64,000 bases of DNA, from positions 1 to 64,000 of the forward strand of contig SZXZ01000087.1 of the NCBI GenBank assembly GCA_005843835.1, read 5' to 3'. This document shows positions 44,549-54,660 of the stretch, piece by piece. The DNA is from Chlorobium sp. GTDB taxonomy: Bacteria > Bacteroidota > Chlorobiia > Chlorobiales > Chlorobiaceae. The notes beneath the pieces are model-generated. The model saw only the letters and a program-made list of their open reading frames with translations. It made no database searches and was not told the origin of the DNA. The position numbers were made by a program, and so were the translations under genes. Each line of letters starts with the position of its first letter. Within the stretch, counting starts at the first letter, position 1.

Positions 44549-46966
44549 ATGAAGTACGAATTTTCAACGATAGAAAAAAAATGGCAGGCCTACTGGGAAA
44601 AGCATAATACCTTTATATCAGGGGATAACGCTGATAAACCAAAATACTATGTGCTAGACATGTTTCCTTATCCTAGCGGAACCGGTCTCCACGTTGGACA
44701 TCTTGAAGGATATACAGCATCGGACATTACGGCTCGCTACAAAAGAAGCTGCGGTTATAATGTTCTGCACCCTATGGGTTGGGATGCTTTCGGATTACCT
44801 GCCGAACAGTTTGCCATAAAAACAGGAACACACCCGAAAACCACTACCGAAAATAATATCAGAAGCTTCAAGGAAACCCTTCAGGCAATGGGTTTTTCTT
44901 ACGACTGGCAAAGAGAGATTAATACCACCGATCCCGGATATTTCAAATGGACACAGTGGATATTTCTCAAACTCTATGATATGGGCCTGGCCTATATGTC
45001 GGAAGTTGACGTCAATTGGTGTGAAGAACTTAAGACTGTTCTTGCCAATGAAGAAGTTGAAGAAAAAATTGCTGAAGGTCACACGGTCGTCCGACGTCCC
45101 CTGCGTCAATGGGTGCTGAAAATTACTGCATACGCAGATCGCCTGCTTGCTGACCTTGAAGAACTTGAATGGCCTGACAATGTCAAGCAGATGCAGCGCA
45201 ACTGGATTGGACGTTCTGAAGGCGTTAACATAGATTTTGAACTCCCCTGCCACAAACAAAAACTGAGAGTTTATACAACAAGACCTGACACCCTTTTTGG
45301 AGCAACCTACCTTGTTATTTCACCTGAACATCCTCTTGCCAAAAAACTTGCCACAGCAACGCAGTTGATTCTTGTAAAGGATTATATCAGGCAAGCAACA
45401 TTAAAAACAGAACTTGAGAGGACCGGTCTTCAAAAGGAAAAGACAGGTGTGTTTACCGGCTCTTATGCCATTAACCCGGCAACAGGCAAACCTCTTCCTG
45501 TCTGGATATCTGATTTTGTCCTAACAAGCTATGGCACTGGCGCTATTATGTCTGTCCCCGCTCATGACAGCAGAGACTGGGAATTTGCTAAACAATATGA
45601 CCTTCCAATCATTGAGGTCATTAAAAGCCCTCATAATGTTCAAGAGAAAGTTTTTGAAGACAAGGATAGTGTCTGTGTCAATTCCTCCAACAGTGAAATA
45701 AGCCTGGACGGGCTGAAGTTTTGTGATGCTTTTGAAAATATGGCGTCATGGCTTGAAACACATAAACTGGGTGAACGAAAGGTTAACTTCAAACTCCGCG
45801 ACTGGATATTCAGTCGACAGCGATACTGGGGAGAACCCATTCCAATAAAGCATTATGATGATGGCTCGATTCGCCTGGAAACAAGCCTTCCTCTTGTTCT
45901 CCCTGAGGTAGAAGCATATCATCCTTCTTCAACCGGTGAATCGCCTCTAGCCAACATCCCTCACTGGCTTTTCGGAACAGATGAGCACGGTCCATTCAGA
46001 AGAGAGACAAATACCATGCCCCAATGGGCTGGAAGTTGCTGGTATTATCTCCGTTTCATAGATCCTGACAACAATGTGCAGCTTATCGATCCTGAAAAAG
46101 AACGTTACTGGATGAACGTTGACCTTTATATCGGTGGCGCCGAGCATGCTGTCCTTCACCTGCTCTACGCCAGATTCTGGCATAAGGTTCTTTTTGACCT
46201 CGGTGTCGTCAGTTCAAAAGAACCGTTTAAAAAGCTTTTCAACCAAGGAATGATTCTTGGAGAAGACAATGAAAAAATGTCAAAATCCCGTGGTAATGTT
46301 ATTCCTGCTGACCACGTTCTGGAACGATATGGTGCTGATGCCGTGCGTCTCTATGAAATGTTTCTTGGACCTCTTGAACAAGTCAAGCCATGGAACACTA
46401 ATGGTATTGAAGGTATAAGCCGTTTCCTTTCGAAAGTCTGGCGTTTGATATATCCGGAAAATGCAATGCAGGCAGCCTTGCTTACTGATGAAGAAATGCC
46501 AGATGAACTTTTGAGACGGATGCATAAAACTGTAAAAAAAGTCTCTGAAGACACTGAAAATCTCAAATTCAACACAGCTATCGCTGAAATGATGATCTTT
46601 GTCAATGAATTGCATAAGACAGGTTGCAAAAACCGGAATGCGATTGAAACCTTGATTATTATACTTGCACCCTATGCACCGCATATTGCCGAAGAACTTT
46701 GGGAAGCTATAGGACACAACTCATCTGTCAACTCAAGACCTTTTCCCTTATTTGACCCGAACCTTGTCGAAGACTCTTTATTGACTATAGCAGTTCAGGT
46801 TAACGGAAAACTAAGAGGCACCTTTATTGCACCGGCAAAAAGTCAAAAAGAAACACTCCTCACTGAGGCTAAAAAGGTTAAATCAGTCATTAAATTTCTT
46901 GAAGGACAAACGATTGTCCGCGAAATCGTTATTCCAGATAAATTAGTAAGTTTTGCAGTAAAATGA
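44549..46966 (+). CDS. leuS: Leucyl-tRNA synthetase
   Basis: A class I synthetase of 805 residues. The HIGH motif appears as HVGH at 48-51 in PSGTGLHVGHLEGY and KMSKS as EKMSKSRGN near 577. The editing domain (TTRPDTLFGATYLVISPEHP to SYGTGAIMSVPAHDSRDWEFA) is complete, with the conserved threonine-rich TTRPDT and the D in HDSRD. The leucine-specific and C-terminal tRNA-binding domains follow. The gene begins right after the pnp terminator. Confidence 0.98.
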   Translation: MKYEFSTIEKKWQAYWEKHNTFISGDNADKPKYYVLDMFPYPSGTGLHVGHLEGYTASDITARYKRSCGYNVLHPMGWDAFGLPAEQFAIKTGTHPKTTTENNIRSFKETLQAMGFSYDWQREINTTDPGYFKWTQWIFLKLYDMGLAYMSEVDVNWCEELKTVLANEEVEEKIAEGHTVVRRPLRQWVLKITAYADRLLADLEELEWPDNVKQMQRNWIGRSEGVNIDFELPCHKQKLRVYTTRPDTLFGATYLVISPEHPLAKKLATATQLILVKDYIRQATLKTELERTGLQKEKTGVFTGSYAINPATGKPLPVWISDFVLTSYGTGAIMSVPAHDSRDWEFAKQYDLPIIEVIKSPHNVQEKVFEDKDSVCVNSSNSEISLDGLKFCDAFENMASWLETHKLGERKVNFKLRDWIFSRQRYWGEPIPIKHYDDGSIRLETSLPLVLPEVEAYHPSSTGESPLANIPHWLFGTDEHGPFRRETNTMPQWAGSCWYYLRFIDPDNNVQLIDPEKERYWMNVDLYIGGAEHAVLHLLYARFWHKVLFDLGVVSSKEPFKKLFNQGMILGEDNEKMSKSRGNVIPADHVLERYGADAVRLYEMFLGPLEQVKPWNTNGIEGISRFLSKVWRLIYPENAMQAALLTDEEMPDELLRRMHKTVKKVSEDTENLKFNTAIAEMMIFVNELHKTGCKNRNAIETLIIILAPYAPHIAEELWEAIGHNSSVNSRPFPLFDPNLVEDSLLTIAVQVNGKLRGTFIAPAKSQKETLLTEAKKVKSVIKFLEGQTIVREIVIPDKLVSFAVK

Positions 46967-47152
46967 CCGTAGACACATCAAGATATACTCCGAATATTTG
47001 CCGGTAAATTTTTTTTATGTAAAATTCTTTCGTAAAGTTATAATCTTGCTGTTCGATATTTTTTCTCCGCTTCAACCACTGATTTTCTTTGTTCACAAAT
47101 ACCTGTGATAGGGGGTAGTCTCCTTTTTTTAAAACACATAAATCTGGTATCA

Positions 47153-49138
47153 ATGGCTACAGACGAAACAAAATCCAGCATCCAGCAAACCGAAACATCA
47201 ATAAGTTCTGTTCTGTCTGAAAAAAGGAAATTTCCACCTCCGGCAGAGTTTGCGCAATCCGCACACATCTCATCAATGGAGGATTATGAAAAGCTATATG
47301 CTTCAGCTGCTGCAGATCCTGATGCCTATTGGGGTGGAATTGCCAACCAGTTCCACTGGTTTAAAAAGTGGGATACTGTGCTGGAATGGAATACCCCGTA
47401 TGCAAAATGGTTTAACGGTGGAAAAACTAATATCTGCTACAATGCCCTTGATGTCCATGTTAAAAGCTGGAGAAAGAACAAGGCTGCAATTATCTGGGAA
47501 GGTGAAGAAGGTGAGGAACGGGTTCTAACATACGGTGAACTTCACCGTCAGGTCAGCAAATTTGCTAATGTTCTGAAAATCGCCGGCATCAAGCCTGGAG
47601 ACAGGGTTGCAATTTATATGGGCATGGTTCCAGAACTTGTTATCGCAGTTCTTGCATGTGCACGTGTTGGTGCAGTCCATAATGTTATTTTTGCTGGCTT
47701 CTCAGCTCATGCCATTACCGAGCGAGTCAATGATTCAAGAGCCAAAATGGTAATTTGTGCGGATGGCACAAGACGCCGTGGCGGATCCATCAATCTTAAG
47801 AATATAGTTGATGAGGCTATCGTCAACACCCCATCTATCCGAAGCGTCATCGTTTTGAAAGTGACCAATGAAGAAGTTCATATGCATAACGGTATGGATC
47901 ATTGGTGGCATGATCTTATGGGTCTAGCCGTTGATGAATGCGATCCTGTCGAGGTTGAGTCAGAACATCCGCTTTTCGTCCTCTATACCAGCGGTTCAAC
48001 AGGAAAACCGAAAGGCATCCTGCATACTACTGCTGGATATATGGTACATGCCGCCAGCTCCTTCAAATACGTTTTCGATATTAAAGATGAGGATATCTAC
48101 TGGTGTACAGCAGACGTAGGCTGGATCACAGGACACAGTTATATGGTTTACGGACCGCTTCTCAATGGCGCAACACTGCTCATGTATGAAGGAGCACCCA
48201 ACTATCCACAGTGGGACCGGTTCTGGGATATCATTAACCGCCACAAGGTTACTATCCTCTATACTGCACCCACAGCTATCCGCGCTTTCATACGTGCAGG
48301 AAACGAATGGGTCACAAAACACAATCTCAGCTCCCTCCGTCTTCTCGGAACAGTTGGAGAGCCTATAAATCCGGAAGCATGGATGTGGTATCACAAGGTT
48401 GTAGGACAGGAAAGATGTCCAATCGTTGATACCTGGTGGCAAACTGAAACCGGAGGCATCATGGTTTCTCCACTTCCAGGTGCGACACCTACAAAACCTG
48501 GAACTGCAACACGTCCGCTACCAGGCATCGCGGTTGACGTGGTTCACAAAGACGGAACCCCGTGCAATGCCAATGAAGGCGGATACCTTGTCATCAAACA
48601 GCCATGGCCATCAATGCTTCGCACTATCTACGGCGACAACGAAAGATATGAATCTACATACTGGTCTGAATTCCCCGGTATGTACTTTACCGGTGACGGT
48701 GCACGCAAGGATGATGACGGCTATATCTGGATCATGGGACGTGTCGATGATGTAGTTAATGTTTCAGGCCACCGTCTCGGCACCAGTGAAGTCGAAAGCG
48801 CTCTTGTTTCCTTTGAAGCAGTTGCAGAGGCCGCTGTTGTCAGCCGACCTGATGAACTTAAGGGTAACGCCCTCGTAGCTTTCGTAACGCTGAAGGATGA
48901 ATATATAGGCGACATGAAGATGCGTGAAGATCTGCGTAATCACGTGGCAAAAGAGATCGGACCAATTGCAAAGCCTGATGAAATAAGATGGGCAAAAGGC
49001 CTTCCGAAAACACGCAGTGGAAAAATCATGCGCCGCCTCCTTCGTGAACTCGCTACAAGCAATGAAATCAAGGGAGATGTCACCACCCTTGAAGATTTCG
49101 GTGTTCTTGAAAACCTTCGCTCAAATGAAGACGATTAA
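47153..49138 (+). CDS. acs: Acetyl-CoA synthetase (AMP-forming)
   Basis: Activates acetate with ATP and CoA, allowing photo-assimilation of acetate. From the ATG at 47153 it has 661 residues. Motifs: [16 protein letters not shown] near 277 (P-loop), [30 protein letters not shown], and the regulatory lysine in [13 protein letters not shown] near residue 618, the site acetylated in many Acs enzymes. The upstream frame extension to 47105 has a hydrophobic, unmatched sequence and is rejected. A strong terminator shared with tspO follows. Confidence 0.97.
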   Translation: MATDETKSSIQQTETSISSVLSEKRKFPPPAEFAQSAHISSMEDYEKLYASAAADPDAYWGGIANQFHWFKKWDTVLEWNTPYAKWFNGGKTNICYNALDVHVKSWRKNKAAIIWEGEEGEERVLTYGELHRQVSKFANVLKIAGIKPGDRVAIYMGMVPELVIAVLACARVGAVHNVIFAGFSAHAITERVNDSRAKMVICADGTRRRGGSINLKNIVDEAIVNTPSIRSVIVLKVTNEEVHMHNGMDHWWHDLMGLAVDECDPVEVESEHPLFVLYTSGSTGKPKGILHTTAGYMVHAASSFKYVFDIKDEDIYWCTADVGWITGHSYMVYGPLLNGATLLMYEGAPNYPQWDRFWDIINRHKVTILYTAPTAIRAFIRAGNEWVTKHNLSSLRLLGTVGEPINPEAWMWYHKVVGQERCPIVDTWWQTETGGIMVSPLPGATPTKPGTATRPLPGIAVDVVHKDGTPCNANEGGYLVIKQPWPSMLRTIYGDNERYESTYWSEFPGMYFTGDGARKDDDGYIWIMGRVDDVVNVSGHRLGTSEVESALVSFEAVAEAAVVSRPDELKGNALVAFVTLKDEYIGDMKMREDLRNHVAKEIGPIAKPDEIRWAKGLPKTRSGKIMRRLLRELATSNEIKGDVTTLEDFGVLENLRSNEDD

Positions 49139-49163
49139 GCTTTACAAGCTATGATCCCTATAC

Positions 49164-49197
49164 CACAAAAAGCGCATTAAAAAATGCGCTTTTTGTG
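49164..49197. terminator. Bidirectional terminator between acs and tspO
   Basis: Fourteen-base perfect arms (CACAAAAAGCGCAT and its complement) enclose a six-base AT loop. A and T runs on both sides suit the two converging genes. Confidence 0.88.
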
Positions 49198-49261
49198 TTT
49201 CTGGAGTAATTTAACAAGTTCAGCTTTCTAAAAAGTACAACGGCATGAACGAAGAAGCAGA

Positions 49262-49741
49262 CTATCTATTGAGCAACCAGATAGTAAAATTAAGATACGT
49301 TGCAAAACTCACCCACAAAAGATATGGAATCAGAAGATACCCTGCAGGCGGGTAAACAGCTTTAAATGTCACGATAGTCACCAGAATAGCTACCCAGAGG
49401 GGTACAATTACAAGCAGAGCGATCAGAGGTGAATGAAATCCAAAAAATGCAGCCGACCAGGAAAGATTCAGCAGAAGCTGAACGCCGAATACAATGAGTG
49501 CCCCCTTGATTTTTATTGTTTGAGACTTTTTTTGATCTACCAGATAAAGTGCGATCCCCATAAGCAGGAAAAGGAGTGTCCAGGCAGGAGGGAAAAGCCA
49601 GTCCGGTGGGTTCCATGAAGGTTTTTGAAGTATTTTATAGTACCACTCAGAACCCGGCATGGGCGTAAAGGTGCTGCCTGCATAAGCAAATACAAAACAA
49701 AGCCCTATACAGATTGCAAGCTTTGGAATATTGAGTTTCAT
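49262..49741 (-). CDS. tspO: TspO/MBR family membrane protein
   Basis: A 159-residue integral membrane protein with five predicted helices and the family's tryptophan- and proline-rich pattern: FTPMPGSEWYYKILQKPSWNPPDWLFPPAWTLLFLLMGIALYL-type start (quoted in parts), NLSWSAAFFG and WVSFATYLNFTIWLLN. TspO proteins bind porphyrins and cholesterol-like ligands and in Rhodobacter modulate pigment genes. In a bacteriochlorophyll-making organism a tetrapyrrole-linked role is plausible but not shown here. It is a single gene converging on acs. Confidence 0.93.
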   Translation of the reverse strand: MKLNIPKLAICIGLCFVFAYAGSTFTPMPGSEWYYKILQKPSWNPPDWLFPPAWTLLFLLMGIALYLVDQKKSQTIKIKGALIVFGVQLLLNLSWSAAFFGFHSPLIALLVIVPLWVAILVTIVTFKAVYPPAGYLLIPYLLWVSFATYLNFTIWLLNR

Positions 49742-49940
49742 AAAAACTGTCTTTTATATAATTAGCAACCAACCCTATCAATTTAACTAACAAACAGATA
49801 GATGGAACGGATAATTCCCCATCCAACATCAAAAGTACCAAAATAAACGGTTTGTGCGTTCCACTAGAAGCCATGAAATAAAAGAATGAGCTTAAATGTT
49901 ATATTGATCGCGATTATGAAACTCATATGTGCAGATTAAC

Positions 49941-50753
49941 ATGAAAATAATAAGCAAAGAACTCCAGACAGCAATCAAGGCAGCTCAGGCTGCAGGAGCT
50001 ATAACCCTTGATAAATTTGGGGAACTCTCTCAAACTGAAATCAACGTAAAAGATTTTAAAGATTTCGTTACCGACGTTGATAAAGCATGTGAAGCTGCCA
50101 TCAGCTCGATTATTACAGATAATTTTCCAGAAGACAGTATGCTCTGTGAGGAAGGCACCATAATAAACGGTGCTTCAGGCAGAACCTGGATTGTCGATCC
50201 TCTTGATGGTACCCTCAATTTTATCCACTCCTTTCCCGTTTTTTCAATAAGCATTGCTCTGAAGGATGACAACAATGAACTGCTCACTGCTGTTGTGTTT
50301 CAACCAGTTCTTCAAGAACTTTTCACTGCTGAACGGGGACAAGGCGCTTATTTGAACGGAAAGCAAATCACCATATCAGACCGCTCAGATAAAGAAAGTT
50401 ATCTCATGGCTACAGGACTGCCATTCAAAGAATACCACTACATGGACTCTTATATAGGTATGCTGAAAGATGTTATTCATGAATCTGCCGGCATCAGGCG
50501 TGCAGGGTCTGCTGCAATTGATCTTGCCTATACTGCCTGTGGGCGATTTGACGGTTTTTGGGAATACAAGCTTTTTCCATGGGATTTTGCAGCTGGTGTC
50601 CTGCTTGTCAGAGAGGCAGGAGGAAAGGCCACCAACTTTACAGGAGATCCTGACGTTTTCAAAGGACACAGCATTATCGCAGGCAATGACAATACTCATA
50701 CACTCCTTCTTGAAAAAGCCATAAAACACTTTTCCAGTCAGACAGTGTTATAG
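49941..50753 (+). CDS. Inositol monophosphatase family protein (SuhB-like)
   Basis: A Mg-dependent phosphatase of 270 residues from the ATG at 49941 (a GTG four codons earlier is possible). Metal-binding segments: the Glu in LCEEG, WIVDPLDGTLNF near 83-94 and WDFAAGVLLVREAGG near 213. The family acts on inositol phosphates, fructose-1,6-bisphosphate, PAP or histidinol phosphate; SuhB-like enzymes also affect rRNA processing. The substrate cannot be chosen. lpxC-fabZ follows 142 bp downstream on the same strand. Confidence 0.92.
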   Translation: MKIISKELQTAIKAAQAAGAITLDKFGELSQTEINVKDFKDFVTDVDKACEAAISSIITDNFPEDSMLCEEGTIINGASGRTWIVDPLDGTLNFIHSFPVFSISIALKDDNNELLTAVVFQPVLQELFTAERGQGAYLNGKQITISDRSDKESYLMATGLPFKEYHYMDSYIGMLKDVIHESAGIRRAGSAAIDLAYTACGRFDGFWEYKLFPWDFAAGVLLVREAGGKATNFTGDPDVFKGHSIIAGNDNTHTLLLEKAIKHFSSQTVL

Positions 50754-50895
50754 GCAATCTCCACATATAACGACTATCGGGTCCGATTTGAACCGGATAT
50801 TGTTCTTTATTATCTTCAACGTTTAGGGCTTTTCGTCATTTCAATTCAAATTCATTTCCTGCGCAGCTTTTTCAGGCAGGAGTAACGATTATACT

Positions 50896-52299
50896 ATGCT
50901 CATTCATCAGCGCACACTTCAAAAAGAAGTTTCCCTTTGGGGTAAAGGACTGCACACCGGTAAAGAGTGCATGATCACTTTTAAACCCGCTCCGGTCAAT
51001 TACGGTTACCGTTTTGTCCGGACAGATATAGAAAACAGTCCTGAAATACCAGCTCTGATTGATAATGTCGTTGATGTTTTGCGAGGTACAACAATCGCGT
51101 TCAACGAAGTGAAAGTTCATACCACTGAGCATGTGCTAGGTGCTCTTTACGGTCTACAGATCGATAACTGCCGCATTGAAATGAGCGGACCTGAACCTCC
51201 GGTCATGGACGGGAGTTCGCATCCATTTGCCGAAGCACTGCTGAACGCCGGTTTCCAGGAACAGGAAGAACCAAAAAATTATCTTGTCATTGATGAAACC
51301 ATCGAATACCATGATGCTGACAACAGTGTTGATATTGTTGCCCTGCCACTGGACGACTTTAGAATAACTGTCATGGTGGATTACAAAAATCCGGCATTAG
51401 GCTCACAGCATTCAGGTCTTTTTAATCTTGATACTGAATTTGTCAAGGATTTTTCCCCTTCCAGAACATTCTGCTTTCTCAGTGAAGTCGAAGCACTTGC
51501 AAATCAGGGTATCATCAAGGGTGGCGATATTGACAATGCCATTGTCATAATCGACAAAGCCATGGAACAAGAGGAGCTTGACACACTTGGAAAAAAGCTT
51601 GGTATTTTAAGCGAGCATCTGGTTCTCGGTAAAAACGGCATTCTCAATAACCGTGAACTGCGATTTAAAAACGAACCTGCACGTCATAAACTGCTTGACC
51701 TTCTCGGAGACATCGCCCTGCTTGGCATGCCAATAAAAGCACAGGTACTTGCTGCCCGACCAGGTCATGCTTCAAATGTAGAATTTGTCAAGCAGCTAAA
51801 AAAGTATGCTGACCGCAACAAACTAGCCAGACAATTCCAGCATGAAAAGAAAGCAGGCGTTATTTTTGATATCAACGCTATTTTGAACATTCTCCCTCAC
51901 CGGTACCCCTTCCTTTTAATAGACAAAATTGTTGAATTCAAGCTTGACGAAAAAATTGTTTCGATCAAAAACGTCACCATGAACGAGCCTTTCTTTCAGG
52001 GACATTTTCCAGGAAATCCCATAATGCCCGGCGTTCTCATACTTGAAGCCATGGCCCAGACCGGAGGCATCATGATGCTCAACGGCAATGATAAAATCAA
52101 GGAGAGTGTTGTATACTTCATGGGTATCGACAAGGCTCGCTTCCGTAAACCCGTACTTCCCGGCGACACACTTGTCATTGAAGCCATTATAACCAACAAA
52201 CGCAGAACTGTCTGTCAATTTGATGCAAAAGCATATGTCCGCGGAGAACTTGTCTGCGAAGCATCACTGATGGCTACCGTTGCATCGAAAAACAAATAA
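50896..52299 (+). CDS. lpxC-fabZ: Bifunctional LpxC/FabZ: UDP-3-O-acyl-GlcNAc deacetylase and (3R)-hydroxyacyl-ACP dehydratase
   Basis: A 467-residue fusion. Residues 1 to about 315 are LpxC, the zinc deacetylase committing to lipid A: zinc ligands in VHTTEH (about 74-79) and in ARHKLLDLLGD, and a catalytic His in RPGHASN. Residues from about 325 are FabZ, the fatty-acid dehydratase: catalytic His in LPHRYPFLLID and Glu in MPGVLILEAMAQTGG, with GHFPGNP between. The fusion couples competing uses of hydroxyacyl-ACP and is typical of Bacteroidota and Chlorobiota. A terminator follows. Confidence 0.97.
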   Translation: MLIHQRTLQKEVSLWGKGLHTGKECMITFKPAPVNYGYRFVRTDIENSPEIPALIDNVVDVLRGTTIAFNEVKVHTTEHVLGALYGLQIDNCRIEMSGPEPPVMDGSSHPFAEALLNAGFQEQEEPKNYLVIDETIEYHDADNSVDIVALPLDDFRITVMVDYKNPALGSQHSGLFNLDTEFVKDFSPSRTFCFLSEVEALANQGIIKGGDIDNAIVIIDKAMEQEELDTLGKKLGILSEHLVLGKNGILNNRELRFKNEPARHKLLDLLGDIALLGMPIKAQVLAARPGHASNVEFVKQLKKYADRNKLARQFQHEKKAGVIFDINAILNILPHRYPFLLIDKIVEFKLDEKIVSIKNVTMNEPFFQGHFPGNPIMPGVLILEAMAQTGGIMMLNGNDKIKESVVYFMGIDKARFRKPVLPGDTLVIEAIITNKRRTVCQFDAKAYVRGELVCEASLMATVASKNK

Positions 52300-52317
52300 A
52301 AGTTATTCTTATAAAAT

Positions 52318-52350
52318 AAAGGCCCTATCCACAAAAACAGGGCCTTTATT
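52318..52350 (+). terminator. Intrinsic terminator after lpxC-fabZ
   Basis: AAAGGCCCT (52318-52326) and AGGGCCTTT (52339-52347) enclose a 12-base loop, followed by a short AT tract. Confidence 0.85.
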
Positions 52351-52599
52351 CATGCCTTCCCACATTTTACCAACAAGTTATCAACATTCTCCAATGTATT
52401 GATTATAGCTTGTTAACGTAACGTATATATATGTATATACGCGACTTACGGCATATCTGCCTCAGTGTTTGTTTATTTCATGAAAAGTTATCAATACCTG
52501 TACGTCATAAATTGATCTACCGTAATAAGGGTAGTTCAATGCAGACTGCATGGCAATAATCCGCTGTTTTTTTGATCCAGCCTTAACTTTTTTTGAGAA
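52351..52599. other. Non-coding region with palindrome and AAGTTATCAA repeats
   Basis: About 250 bp between convergent lpxC-fabZ and pgsA. It contains a perfect AT-rich palindrome (CGTATATA/TATATACG, 52422-52441) and two direct copies of AAGTTATCAA (52376-52385 and 52486-52495), each of which holds a degenerate DnaA-box-like TTATCAAxA. Another near-match, CTATCCACA, is in the preceding terminator at 52325-52333. No gene was recognised. Confidence 0.55.
52422..52441. repeat. Perfect AT-rich palindrome
   Basis: CGTATATA, four bases (TATG), then TATATACG. It is symmetric DNA that could extrude a cruciform or bind a dimeric protein. Confidence 0.7.
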
Positions 52600-53154
52600 T
52601 TAGGCGGAGTAGTCCAATCCCTTATGAATTCGGTAAAACCTTACACAATATTGAGAAAAAGAGTAGACAAGCATGATGGAGGAAAGGTATAAAAAGAATT
52701 CCTTAACAGGATAGCGCTGAAAAAAGGGATGAGGCCAAACCATGGCAATAAACATCATGGAAACAAAACCAACCGCCCACTTTCCTGGCCAGAGAGATGT
52801 TGTTACAACTGAATGGCGAAATCTTACATACGCAGCGCCGATAAAAATAAGTGTATCTCTTAGAATAGCAAAAAGTACAAACCATAAGGGAAGCTGGCCA
52901 ATCCAAAGAAAATACAAAGCCACACTTGCAAGACAAAGTTTATCCGCAAGTGGATCAAGAATTTTTCCCATTTCGGAGACATCATTAGTCCAGCGGGCTG
53001 CCTTACCATCAAACCAGTCTGTTAACAGCGCTACAATCATAATGATAATGGCTGTTTCGATGTGGCCCGTATGAAAAAAATAAATAAACCAAGGTATCAG
53101 TATTATTCTCAGAAAACTAAGAGAATTCGGCAAATTAAAAATACGACCTTCCAC
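52600..53154 (-). CDS. pgsA: CDP-alcohol phosphatidyltransferase (phosphatidylglycerophosphate synthase type)
   Basis: A 184-residue membrane enzyme with about five helices. The CDP-alcohol signature is complete: Asp46 and Asp49-Gly50, Ala53-Arg54, Gly63, Asp67 and Asp71 in TDWFDGKAARWTNDVSEMGKILDPLADK-type context (quoted in parts: DWFDGKAARW, MGKILDPLADK). The start NLPNSLSFLRIILIPWF is typical of PgsA, which makes phosphatidylglycerophosphate from CDP-diacylglycerol and glycerol-3-phosphate. A phosphatidylserine or other alcohol acceptor is possible but less likely. It is followed on the same strand by no close gene. Confidence 0.88.
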   Translation of the reverse strand: MEGRIFNLPNSLSFLRIILIPWFIYFFHTGHIETAIIIMIVALLTDWFDGKAARWTNDVSEMGKILDPLADKLCLASVALYFLWIGQLPLWFVLFAILRDTLIFIGAAYVRFRHSVVTTSLWPGKWAVGFVSMMFIAMVWPHPFFQRYPVKEFFLYLSSIMLVYSFSQYCVRFYRIHKGLDYSA

Positions 53155-53223
53155 AGCTTAGGTTTTATTATTGAGTAATAGCACCTCTTTCAGCTCAGGC
53201 AATTAAAATATCGTTACTAGATA

Positions 53224-53787
53224 TTACCGGATAACTTTATGGGGTGACGCAGCAATAAACTGATTCCAACTATTGCCACCTGATCCTGCACGTTCATTTG
53301 AAAAAAAAGACTCCCGGCTGTCACCTCTCAACAGATCACACATTGCTATGGCGAGTGCATCGGTAACATCAAAAGGTTTAGGGGGCTCGGCAAGAGAAAG
53401 CATTTTTGTAACCATATAAGCAACCTGTTCCTTGCTTGCAGCTCCCCTTCCTGTCACCGCTGATTTAACTTCACGAGGAGCATACTCGCGCAAACCAAGA
53501 TTCCAGTTCATCGCTAACGCAATAACAGCACCACGAACCTGACCAAGCTTAAGGGCAGACTGAACATTTCTGCTTAAAAAAGCGGTTTCCAGAACCACTC
53601 GATCTGGCCGATACTCATCAATAACCGCTGCAAGTTCACGATATATTTCACCTATCCGCTCAGCATGGCTTTGACGGGAATGAAGACGGATTACACCGCA
53701 TACCAGTACAGAAAACGTCCCGGTATCCTGACGAATCACACCGTAACCAGTATTAAGGCTTCCGGGGTCAACCCCGAGAACAACCAT
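53224..53787 (-). CDS. ruvC: Holliday junction resolvase RuvC
   Basis: A dimeric endonuclease that resolves Holliday junctions with RuvAB. The four acidic catalytic residues are visible in the 187-residue chain: Asp7 ([12 protein letters not shown]), Glu67 (VVLETAF), and Asp140 and Asp143 ([10 protein letters not shown]). The basic segment [18 protein letters not shown] binds DNA. It follows yebC by 3 bp, a common pairing in bacteria (yebC-ruvC), and the two are surely one transcript. ruvB is on the same strand elsewhere in the window. Confidence 0.96.
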   Translation of the reverse strand: MVVLGVDPGSLNTGYGVIRQDTGTFSVLVCGVIRLHSRQSHAERIGEIYRELAAVIDEYRPDRVVLETAFLSRNVQSALKLGQVRGAVIALAMNWNLGLREYAPREVKSAVTGRGAASKEQVAYMVTKMLSLAEPPKPFDVTDALAIAMCDLLRGDSRESFFSNERAGSGGNSWNQFIAASPHKVIR

Positions 53788-53790
53788 CCT

Positions 53791-54543
53791 TTATTCGTTT
53801 AAACTGCTCATTGCACTCTCACTGATCTCCATATTGCTATATACCGCAAGCACATCATCATTACTTTCGAGCGCATCAATTAATTTGATCACTTTGCGGG
53901 CATCCTCAGCTTCAAGTTCTATATAGTTTTCTGGTATAAGATCACTTTTTGCATTCTCATACTTGATTCCGGAGTCATCAAGTACTTTTTTTACCCTTTC
54001 GAGATCCTTGACATCGCTTATGACGGTAAAATAATTTTCATCATCAACGCCAAGATCTTCAAGACCTGCATCCAGCAATATTTCCATAAGGTGCTCTTCT
54101 CCAACAGCAGACCTTGGAACATCAAGACAGCCCTTGCGCTGGAACATCCAGTTCACACTGCCGCTTTCACCAAGAGAACCATTGTTACGACTCATAATGT
54201 GACGAATATCTGCAACCGTTCTGTTGCGATTGTCCGTTGCCGTCTCAATGATCAGTGCTATCCCTGCAGGGCCATACCCTTCATAGGTAATCTCGTCATA
54301 TGTAACTCCCTCGAGTTCTCCTGTGCCTTTTTTGACGGCACGTGAAATATTGTCCATGGGCATAGAATTATCCCTGGCAGTATCGATAGCAAGCCTTAGA
54401 CGAGGATTTCCTGATGGGTCCCCTCCGCCCATTTTTGCAGCTATTGTTATTTCCTTCACCAGTTTGGTGAATAAACTGCCTCTTTTCTGATCGGTTACCG
54501 CTTTTTTTCTTTTAATGGTCGCCCATTTGCTGTGTCCTGACAT
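53791..54543 (-). CDS. yebC: YebC/PmpR (TACO1) family protein
   Basis: A 250-residue three-domain protein with the invariant start [20 protein letters not shown] and segments [47 protein letters not shown] and [26 protein letters not shown] (each shown in part). The family acts as transcription regulators in some bacteria, and recent work ties it to translation of proline-rich stretches. It is the first gene of the yebC-ruvC unit, divergent from pheA. Confidence 0.95.
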   Translation of the reverse strand: MSGHSKWATIKRKKAVTDQKRGSLFTKLVKEITIAAKMGGGDPSGNPRLRLAIDTARDNSMPMDNISRAVKKGTGELEGVTYDEITYEGYGPAGIALIIETATDNRNRTVADIRHIMSRNNGSLGESGSVNWMFQRKGCLDVPRSAVGEEHLMEILLDAGLEDLGVDDENYFTVISDVKDLERVKKVLDDSGIKYENAKSDLIPENYIELEAEDARKVIKLIDALESNDDVLAVYSNMEISESAMSSLNE

Positions 54544-54660
54544 AATAAAAAACTGCTGATTTATTAATCCCGATGAACCCCGCCTATGATAATAGATTTA
54601 TTTTCTTTAAATAAAATCAAAACCACCGGCATTCGTACAAGTTACTAACAAGAAAAAACA

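Noticed and set aside
47105-47152. N-terminal extension of acs
   Set aside because: The extra 16 residues are hydrophobic, unlike the family start, and the ATG at 47153 gives a normal length.
50760-50830. tRNA T-arm-like GGTTCAAATC on the minus strand
   Set aside because: The stem around it does not pair properly and no acceptor, D or anticodon arms are present.
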